The notes under the pieces are model-generated. The model made no database searches. It worked only from the letters and a program-made list of their open reading frames with translations, and was not told where the DNA came from. A stretch of DNA of 64,000 nucleotides from positions 14,167,531 to 14,231,530 of the forward strand of contig NC_064448.1 in assembly GCF_023343835.1 (NCBI RefSeq), written 5' to 3'. Positions 54,801 to 64,000 of this stretch are shown here, one piece after another (position 1 is the first letter of the stretch; the number at the start of each line of letters is the position of its first letter). Source of the stretch: Lagopus muta (lineage: Eukaryota > Chordata > Aves > Galliformes > Phasianidae). Both the position numbers and the translations under genes were made by a program.

Positions 54801-57800
54801 AGGCAACCTTGGCTGGCATCTCAGTTTTTCCTCCTGCAGTACATCAGTTGGTTTACATGCCAGCCAATCCAGCCTGGCATGTAACATTTGAGAAAACTGC
54901 AAGTATACTGAGCAGAAAGGGTTTGGCAAGGGGGAGGAAGAAATCACAGAAGGCAAACACAAGTTAAAGTATCTGAAGTCCAACGTGGGCAGCATAGACC
55001 TGCCACCAGGAACAGAGGAAAGGCTGGAGCACTGGTGTCTCTGCCTTTCCTGCCAGCCCCTTGCTCTCCAAAGCAGCACAACGCTGACCTAGTTTTCCTT
55101 TGGCTGTGTGACAGAAGCCATGGAGGAACCTATCACGAAGTACGCAACACAGATTTGTCACTTGTGAGAGCTGCTCCTCTTCTGTCTGTTCCAGAGCTGG
55201 ATGAAGCCCTTACCCACTGGCAGAAATTACCTGCTGCATAGACAGGGAAAGAAGAGCTTCCAAGCTGCCTGTTCAAGGATCACAACATCAGTCAGGCACT
55301 TCATATTTTTGAAAGATGGGAATACAAAGCAGCCTCTATCACATATTCCAAGCTGACTACATATAATGGATTACTGAGAACTCAGCAGTGGAAGTTATCT
55401 AGTGGTCAGATTATCTGATGTGTATTTGGTATTCAAGTGTGCCAGAAGTCATCGCTGCCATAGGAACAAAGCAGCTGAGAATATTAGATCATGGACTCAT
55501 CCACAGGTAACTAGGGCAGAAACGGGTGTGGAGGATAAGGTACACCACACATAGCCTTGTTCTGAAGGAACAACCCATTTCTTAGCCACTCGATCACATA
55601 ATAGAGGAATTTGTTGGGATAACTGCTCAGACAAGACCACATGTAATAAATAAATTAAAAAAAAAAAACAGCCTTTAATGGAAATCTCTAAATACTTTGG
55701 TATTCGCTCTTTTGCTGTATATAAGGGAAACTGTCTTATCCTTCCCAGAGATGAGGTAGCTTTCCATTCCACACACACAACTGGATAAAAACACAGACTC
55801 ACAGACTAGGCATAATTACAGAAGAGCTATTAACATTTTTTCCTGAATGACATCTGCCTGCAAACTTTGGTCTTGAACAATTTTAATCTTAGGTATTTTA
55901 GCATCCATTCCCTCCTAGTGCAACAGTTCCTCCAGATCAGTTTTTTTTTAGTCAGGTATCCTCAGTAAAGCTGCTCACAGCCAGCAGGCCAGACCCAGCC
56001 TATGTCAGGTGGGAACACCCCTACCCTTTTCAGCTTGTAACCAAGCTAGCCAGACAGCTAGCTGCAGTATGATCAACCACAACAAATTAACGTGACATCA
56101 AACGCATTTGGCCTATTGGCCACATCCCCCCCTCCCTCCAGGCAGGGTTCTTACAAGGTTCCAGACAGACCCTGTGAAGGACATTGCCTTTGTGCTCTAT
56201 AGCCTTTCATCTTAAAGGCCAGCAATTCAGAAAGTAAATGAGAAAAAGGCATCTGTCAGCAAAATGGTTGAAAAACAGTTTCGATCCCTTCAGGAAAACA
56301 GCCAGAAATTTCTCACTCTGAAAAAGTCAGCTTGTTTTAGCTTCCATCTTACATGAAATTGTATCCCTTTGGTCTAAACAGAAGGCAGATTAAAACAAGC
56401 AAAGCACAAGGGAGAAGATGTACTACTGTGCTTGCCAAGCAAGTACCAGCCCTGAGTGCTTAAAGCCCAGAACAGCCCAAAGAACTGCTACAGCTGCAGT
56501 GCTCGAGGTCCCTGCGCACAGCAGATGAGCACCCCGGTCTCATCCCAGAGCTCCAGGCACAGCCCATGGACAGGGAAATCCACAACACAAAGAGAGAAGT
56601 TACTGGCAGCACGCTTCTGTGGCAGCAGCGACGAGGCCCCTTTTCAACGAAGAAAAATAAAAAAATAGCTATCTGCTTGCCAGCTCAAGCACCAAAAATA
56701 GAGTCCTGCTTTCCGCTAGCCAAGAGGAGACTACTTAATATTTGAGGAGGCTCAAGACAGCGTACTGTGCCACGTGCTCAGACAGCCTGACAGCTTACAG
56801 CAAATGGATAAAGCTAGGGACAAACGTGTGCAGGACTTTGTAGAAACCAGAACACATTCTCAAACATTGTCTTAGCAATGATGAGTCACGGCATTCCAGG
56901 AAATGAGATGCAAGTTCCCAGCATTTTGGCAAAAGACAGAATTAAGCTATGAAAGAAGCCTGATTCTCTCCTACACTGCTGTCTCCACTGAGCTCACGCA
57001 GGACATACAAGTCAAATCCTGCCGACCTTCATGAGCTCACTGTGTAGCAGCACCCTGCTACCCCTTGGTGCACTGAAGTAATGCCACAATGGAAAGAAAC
57101 TGCTGTCTCAGAAGTGATGGAAAGCTACTGAGACCCCTAAAGTCACTCTGACCGGCACACCAGCATTTTGGACTGACATCAGAGCTATGCAGACAAGCTC
57201 AGGGTACTTGTTACCCAGCCCAGACCCACCACAGCACCACTGGAATGCAGCCGAGTGGGTACTTGGGTTTTGGCATCACAAACATTTGTTAACAGAGCTT
57301 GAGTGAAGTAGCACTGTGATAGCTGGAGATTTTGGGCTTCCTGCCATATTATTATTATTCTTAAAGTATGCTCAACACAACAGACATACTGATGAACAAC
57401 TTTTAGAAAGCAGTCATATTACCTCTTCCATCGTGTGTCTCTCCCAAAGCAACAGCAGCCTGGCCCTGTTTAAAAGCTGTGTATCATTCCCGAGTTCTAT
57501 CCAGCTCTCTCCCACCTATTGACTGCTGAGGCGAGGGTGAACACTAACAACTGCCTCCCAGCCACTTGTCAGTGATGCCATAGCATGTGACATCACGATC
57601 GTCTCCATGGCAACAGAGCAACACAACGGAATCAGAGCAGGAGGAGGCCAATTAGAACCAGAAAGCTCTTTTGTGGTTGGAGCCATAGTAATTGACAGAA
57701 ATGAGAGAAGCTGTTAGAGAAAGCACGTCTCTCCAACAAAGAAAATCTTTCTTTTAGTTTGCCAGGTGAACCCAAAACCCCCCAACCAAGGCTATAAATA

Positions 57801-60800
57801 AGAAGTCCTTGTAGACTGGAAGATCCATGATATCATTAGCACCTTTCCCAGCTTTAAGAATGCTGAGCACAGCCTGGCTCAGAGATACCATTTTTCCCCT
57901 CTTCCCTCACACTGAGTTCCCCTTTCCATTGTAGCCTGCCCACACGCTTCGGAGGCTTCTCAGCCCATTATTCCTCAGCAAATCTTCTCAAGTGCCTTTC
58001 AGCTGGTTATAATTAGCACACACATGTGGGGGCAACACAAAAGAAACCAACCCAAGGTTGCCAACCCATGCAGTGAATCACGACAGCTAAGACTAACTTC
58101 AAGGATGGCACAGCCCTGGGATTTGAAATGGCTGCGAAAGAGATTTGCACCTTCTAGGCATCTATGTTACATTGCTTTCAGCTTCCAAAGCAGTAAGAGA
58201 CACACAGAACCAATCTCCACTACTGTAAGCGGATGCGCTCCCAGCAAAGCCAAAACAATTTAAGTCAGGGAAGATTCCCTAACTGATCTCCACTCCCTCT
58301 TACAGCATAAGCTGACCAGGAAAAAACTTATCGCTACTGGGGAGCCCTTGGGACAGAATGTCAGTTTGCAGTGTGCCACAGTTGGGCTTTAAGTCACAGG
58401 CTCCTCTACTTGTCTATAAATTCAGCCAGCCACATTTCTCAGGTAGCCCAAACACTGCAGCAAGTTACATGCTTGGTTTAGAGGCAGCAAGCTTGAAGGT
58501 GCAAGCTACAGGACAAAGGCTAGCTGGAGTGAAAACATCTGCACCCAACACAGCAGCTGGAGCACAGCAATACTGACCATGCTCACCACCAGCAGTGGCT
58601 AAGCCTTCTAGGATAACACTGCACTGAGCAGACCTACTCTGTTCCTGTGTGATTCAGTGGGAAGGAGATGCCTGTCACCCTTGGCAGGAAAAACAGTGTG
58701 CAGTCCTAGCACAGGCTGACTTGTGGCATGCAGAGGCTGGGCAGTCGTCAGGATGGCAGCTGTTTTGTGATAAGGCACCGCTGGCAAAAACTGAGTCAGT
58801 TTAAAGTGATGCTGAAAAATCATCACATCGTAAGAATTATCATAAAATACATTGAACAGGTACCCTTAACAACTACAGCAGAAGTATAAATCCACCACCC
58901 AAGTGAGCTGCTGTACACAACACTTACCAGCTCCTACCTCAGCTTGGTGACATCACTTCACATGAAGAAGCCCAAGTCAAGGCATTAACAGCAACCCATG
59001 TCACTGACATTAAAACAAGCTGTCCTGTGATACTTCCAGGTCTTAGTCTGACACCTGCCACCTGCAGACACCATTGGCTCAAGCTGCAGAGGAACACAAA
59101 AGCTGCATGCTTCCACCTGCAGGATAGCCTCTGAGGGGCACCACATTTCATAAACCACTGCTTTACCCCTCCAGAACAGTTACTTCATTCTTCAGTATGG
59201 CTTCAGTGTTGCTGGCACACAAATTCACTCAGCAGAGCTGCGACCACATTTGCTGGCTGTGAGAACAACTGCCATCACCCATACCCAACCACGTTCACTA
59301 GGAGATCAAGAGCTAGAAGAGAGCAGAACGCGTGATTTAGTGTGAGCCAGACCTTGCTGCAGTGGAAAGAATTACCAACAAAAGGGAAGAATCTGAGAGA
59401 AATGGAAACAAATTTGGAGATAACCAGCCTCTGAAGTTATTTTGAGAGCTGCCTCTCCCAGCAGCCTAAATATTCAAAGACCTTAAAAAACAGGGGAAAA
59501 AAAAAATAAATCAAAGGTAAGCACACAAATAGCCAGAAGAAAGCAGACAGCATTTCAAAGTTTGCTGCTGTCACAACACCAGCAGCATAAATGGCTGGCC
59601 CCATTCTGTCCTGACAGGAGGAGAGAAGCTCAGCTCAAAGCGCAGCACTCTGAAGAGGCAAGGCGACAGACACACATCTATGTCACCCTGGACAGGTAAG
59701 GAAGGGGTTCCCCTGCGCAGCCAGCAGCCTTCTCTCCAGGTGAGCCAAATGACCCAAGCACAATAGCAGCAGGGTGGGGGCCAGGTTGTGGCTGCCACTG
59801 GTCAGGGGAGGCTGCCCCAGCTCCGCACCTTGCCCTGGGCCTCCTGCAAATGGGCTGCAGTCAGAAAGCCACATCCTGCTGTGGCCCCAGCCCTGCTGAC
59901 ACGGACACCCGGCCTGGGCAAGGAGCGTGCAGGGCAGCACTGTGCATCCCCACCTCCCCAGGGAGGGCCAATGCAGCAACCACTGATGCCCTCACACTGG
60001 CGCACCTGCTGGCAGCCACGAGCTGCTCCGAGGCAGTAGGGCCCCCAGCCCTCACACCACTACTGCTCAGCCAGCTGGATGCTTGCACTTAAAAATGACC
60101 TGGCTCCCTTTTTTTTTTTCTCTTAAATCTGATGCCTTGCTTTGATTCAAGGAATAACTTCTGCAAGAGTAGAACTGCACCAGCCTGCATCAGCAGCCTC
60201 CTCTCAGCAATATAGAGCTTTTTGGAGCACCTGTCTCTAGTATGCAAGTTAACAGAGAAGTGATAAAGGCTAAAGTATGGCATAACATCACTATTAGCAG
60301 TGGCAGCCAACAGAATGCCCTAAAAGATTGCCCTAAAAGATTTCCGTGTGTCAGTGAGATGCAAACATTGGAGCCTGGTGCCAACTGCAAATCCAAGGCC
60401 AACAGCAGCAGCACTGTGGCTGAGGCAATAGGCTGCAGGTTACACCTCTGCACTGCCTGCTACTTGGGATTTCCCACCTCAAGGCCTTTCTCGTGGCACA
60501 CTGCAAACTGAAAGATCACTAAAATTCAACAGTTTCAGATCCCAGCAGCTACTTTGTCCAACACCACAGCTCTGGATGCACAAGCACTGCCTGTCACTCT
60601 TCTCCCAAGTGACCAGGACAAGCAGCTGCTCAGGCACTCAGGGAAGAAGTGCCCTGCCTTGAGTCACCAGCACCTTCTTCCCAAAGCTGCCCTCTCCCAG
60701 GACAGTCACTCCACACACTGTGTGGGGCTGGGCCATTACACCAGCTGCCAGGGAGCTCGCTTTGCTCTGACCAGCAGTGCTAAGAGGCATAAACCTGAGC

Positions 60801-63800
60801 CCAGGGTTGTTCCTAAAGTGGCAGGTCAAGCAAGAAAGCGCTGGTAGTCTTTCAATACAGAGCACAAAAACCTGGAAAAGTTCCTGGACAAAACCATTAT
60901 GACTCGAGACCCCACGTTTAGGCCAAACTGAGGGACTGAGAAAAGCCTCAGGGTTCAAACAAGAGAAGGCTTCCTAACAAAACAGGGACCAAAGCAACCT
61001 TCCAGGCGGCAGGGAGAGCAGCTGCACAGCAGTGTGCTGGCACCCAGGCTGCTCTGATGCACGCTGCCCTGGCAGAAGCAGACCCAGTAGCCAGGCAGCA
61101 GGGCAGCTCCTCACCAGCACCTTCAGAGGAGAGCTCACAAACCCCACAACTCTGCCATGCCTGGGACATTTCCTCAAGCTTCAGACATCAGTAGTTACCT
61201 TATTCATAAGGCTTAGGAGAGATGGAATGTCCACACTGTAATTTCTCACTTTTGAGTCTGAATGGAATGCAACCATAGATATTCCCACCCTGGCTAGGAA
61301 GTCTGGGATCATCTGCAGCTCAGTAACACCTCACGTGGGCTACATTCAGTTAGAACCTCAATTGCTCCCAGAATATAAAAAATAATGCAAATAACTTCCT
61401 CAAAAGTTTGACTAACCTCAAGACAACAACTCCCATTGAAAATTCCCTTTTATCAATTTTTAAATACCTCTCAGCTTTCATTAAGTGTCACCTGCACTGT
61501 GACAGCATCAGTAGGAAGTCATACTCAACTTCTATTCTTTGCTTTAATTTTACACTCTGACAGGCTCACACAACTAAGAATTTACCTTTGAAACACTCAT
61601 CACTGGAGTTTCTTGGTCAGCCTCAAACTGGAGGCACAACACAGTAACTTAAGCTTTGATCTCTTACAATTAGGCTTAAAAGAAAAGATCACTGAAATGA
61701 AACCTGAACTTCTTAATGAAGAGTGTTAAATAGGATGCGCAAGACAGACAGTCAGCATGTCCTTCATGTAAATATTAGAGGTAATTTAAATTTATGTATC
61801 CTTACACTATTTCTCCTCAAGCACTGCTGTCTGATGGAGCAAGCTACGTCCCGTTTCTGGTAAGTCCACTGCAAAGAGACTTTAAAATCTTTGTTGGTGT
61901 TGCAAGAAGAGGTGACAAGCTTAACCCCTGGGACCCTGTATGCCAATGAGGAGCATCAAGTTCCTGTGTGCACCCTCTGCTTAGGGGGAGCAGCAGTGTG
62001 CAGGCTGCGGCACTTCAACTCATGCAGGTGTCAGGCATCCCTCCTGCATCTGGTATGCTTACATGGGGATTTCACATTGTGAGACCAAGCAAGGGGCCTG
62101 GCAGGGCAGGAGGAAATCCAAACTTGTTATCTTCCTCCAGAGTACCCAAACACTGCAAGGACAAATTCAGGGAGACCTGGCAGAAGGTAGCCAGAGTCTT
62201 ATCTCCAACAGAAGTTGGAAGAACCTCCAGAAGGAATTTCACTTACTCTCCTGGGTAGAAAAAGGCATGTTGAGTGCACTTCCCTCTCCAGCCCTGTCCA
62301 GCAGTCACCTGCTCAAGTTTCAGACCTTCAGTGAAGACCAGCAGCTCAGAGAGCAACACCACAGTGCTGCATTCAAGTCCCTACATAAGCTCACTGTTAA
62401 ACAATGCTGGGTCAATCTGTCCTTCCCCCGCTCACATGTTCCAGGTGACTATACCAGCATATCCCGAGATAAACTTCCCCACTGCATTCCTGCTTCAGTA
62501 CCACCTGCAGGTGAGGACCATCACCCCAGGGCTGCTCCTCACCTACCCCAGACAGTGACTGTCAGCCCATCCTGCAGTACGGAACCACTGGTACTGCCCT
62601 ATCCTGGGGCAGAGATGCAGAGGGCTGAGCTGAGGCCCAAACTTCAGTTCTGGAGTAATCACTCCCTTCACCTACTGCTCCTCCAGGGAAGGAAAGGTTC
62701 GCTCAGCATGCTCATCTGCACCAAGTGCCCAACAATTCATTAATGCTGCAAAAGGAATTGACACAGACAGCACCAGCGTGCCTGCTCTCTCACCAACAAG
62801 CACAGCTGCAAATAGTTTTGACTTCCGCTCGGTTAAGGACAATTTACTTCCAACACTCCAGCATTGCTGTCCCCTCACTGCACCATGAGGTGCAGAGCAG
62901 GAGCGGAGGATCAGCACCTTCTGGGAGCTGTACCAGAGGGACCCAAGTTCACTGCTACTGTCCCAAGTCTCAGTACAGCCTTCGCTTGATCCAATAGCCT
63001 GAACACTAATCTCCTTCCAAAGCAAACCACAATTATACTTAGTATTTCTCCCCTTCCTTTTTAAATCTGCTCTGACAGAAAAAACAGTGACAACTTTCCA
63101 CTGCAGATATTAAAGTGGATTTTTCTTGAACAAGGCCACCCGCCTGCACAGCCTTAATCCTTCCAGCTCACATATGTTACTGTAACTTGCACTGCGCTGA
63201 ATCCAATTATGCCTCCTCAATCCATTAAAAACATTTGAGGCTGTTTTGCAGGTTGCACAGAGCACCACTGAGGCCCTGCAAATGGACACAGCACCTCTAG
63301 GCCCAGCAAGTAGTTATCTTCCAGCCGCGAGGAGCTGGGCTCCAACAGCACACATCCATGCAGGACACAAATAATGAGTTGGTTCTTGTGCGTGCTCAGC
63401 AGTTATTAGCTCTCTATTAAAAGCACAAAGAGCTCAGAGCTCACGGAGCACCAGGTCTCCATGCACAGCACAGCAGGTTGGAGCTTGGAGCAGCAGGTGA
63501 AAAACCCTGAGCTAAGCAGTCAGAAGAGCCCATGGACGTGATGTGCACGTGCAGATCTGGCAGCTGAGCTCCCAACTGCTGACCCACCCACAGCTGCAAA
63601 GGCCAAGGCGGCTCAGCCAGCAGCTGACTGCCTGCTCCACAGCCGGGGCCATGCCACAGGCACAGCCCAGCGCGCCTTGCAGTGAGCCTGTTGGACCTGG
63701 AGCTGTGAGGGCTGCACGACTCCAACTCCCTCCCCCCATATTTTCACTACCCTCCAGACTGCAAATCCACAATGACAACTCTGAGGCCCGCAGTATGGAC

Positions 63801-64000
63801 ACATCTCTGCTACACAGAGAAGTCAGGTACCACCCTGAAGAGCTCTACAGCACTGTATCTTAACAAAGAACGTGCTTCTAGATTCTCTGTGCCTCCAACA
63901 CCTGTCCAATACACATGTCCTCCTGACTACCACTGCAGAATACACGCACACAAATTACCTTCTGGATGTGAGCCCTGGTTGCAGACACTTTCCCCACACA
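51807..64000 (-). other. DLGAP4: Large DLGAP4 intron, distal part
   Basis: 12 kb of mostly unique sequence to the window end. Points noted: an A-rich run at 55,656-55,669; (ATT)n at 57,347-57,357; the RFX/CRE/CCAAT cluster at 57,588-57,662; and a GC-richer block at 59,690-60,080. No DLGAP4 5' coding exon is present. Confidence 0.7.
57588..57662. promoter_or_regulatory. RFX X-box with CRE-like and CCAAT motifs
   Basis: GTCTCCATGGCAAC (57601-57614) is a near-palindromic X-box. A CRE-like TGACATCA is at 57588-57595 and CCAAT at 57658-57662. The cluster sits in the DLGAP4 intron and may be an enhancer or an alternative promoter. Confidence 0.4.

Noticed and set aside
56489-56590. Minus-strand frame reading VHGLCLELWDETGVLICC, faintly like the N-terminus of the short DLGAP4 isoform
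   Set aside because: No suitable donor in the required phase 1 and no matching start. The resemblance is limited to a few residues.

Overview
The window is a vertebrate, almost certainly avian, chromosomal segment. It carries four spliced genes with large introns and CpG-island promoters, and several CR1 LINE fragments, the dominant bird retrotransposon. One gene encodes a 172-residue smooth-muscle myosin regulatory light chain of the chicken gizzard type. Gene content (RAB5IF, MYL9, TGIF2, DLGAP4) matches the human 20q11.23 neighbourhood. I infer a galliform bird, probably chicken chromosome 20.

Layout. 1-1,560: 5' end of RAB5IF on the minus strand (two coding exons and a CpG promoter; the rest lies left of the window). 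About 3,600-10,260: MYL9 on the plus strand (noncoding exon 1 in a CpG island, three coding exons 7,805-9,808). 11,700-18,830: TGIF2 on the plus strand (large CpG island, coding exons 14,079-14,282 and 16,084-16,668, a 2.2-kb 3'UTR ending at a canonical AATAAA). 18,850-23,320: spacer between the convergent TGIF2 and DLGAP4 3' ends, holding an unexplained CpG/YY1/ETS/CCAAT promoter-like block (20,690-21,470) and a 1.15-kb pentanucleotide satellite (21,665-22,820). 23,325-64,000: DLGAP4 on the minus strand: 3'UTR, six confident coding exons between 24,922 and 32,919, then more than 31 kb of intron with CR1 copies and a few exon-like or regulatory-looking islands. The large 5' coding exons of the long DLGAP4 isoform are outside the window.

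The genes are functionally unrelated neighbours: an ER/mitochondrial membrane-protein biogenesis factor, a contractile light chain, a TALE homeodomain repressor and a postsynaptic scaffold. The most notable points are (i) MYL9-TGIF2 is flipped as a block relative to the human order DLGAP4-MYL9-TGIF2-RAB5IF, in which all four genes are co-directional, (ii) an orphan promoter and a satellite sit in the implied breakpoint interval, and (iii) a CGG-repeat upstream ATG could extend TGIF2 in frame. All splice assignments come from reading the sequence and protein-family knowledge; no alignment or database search was run.
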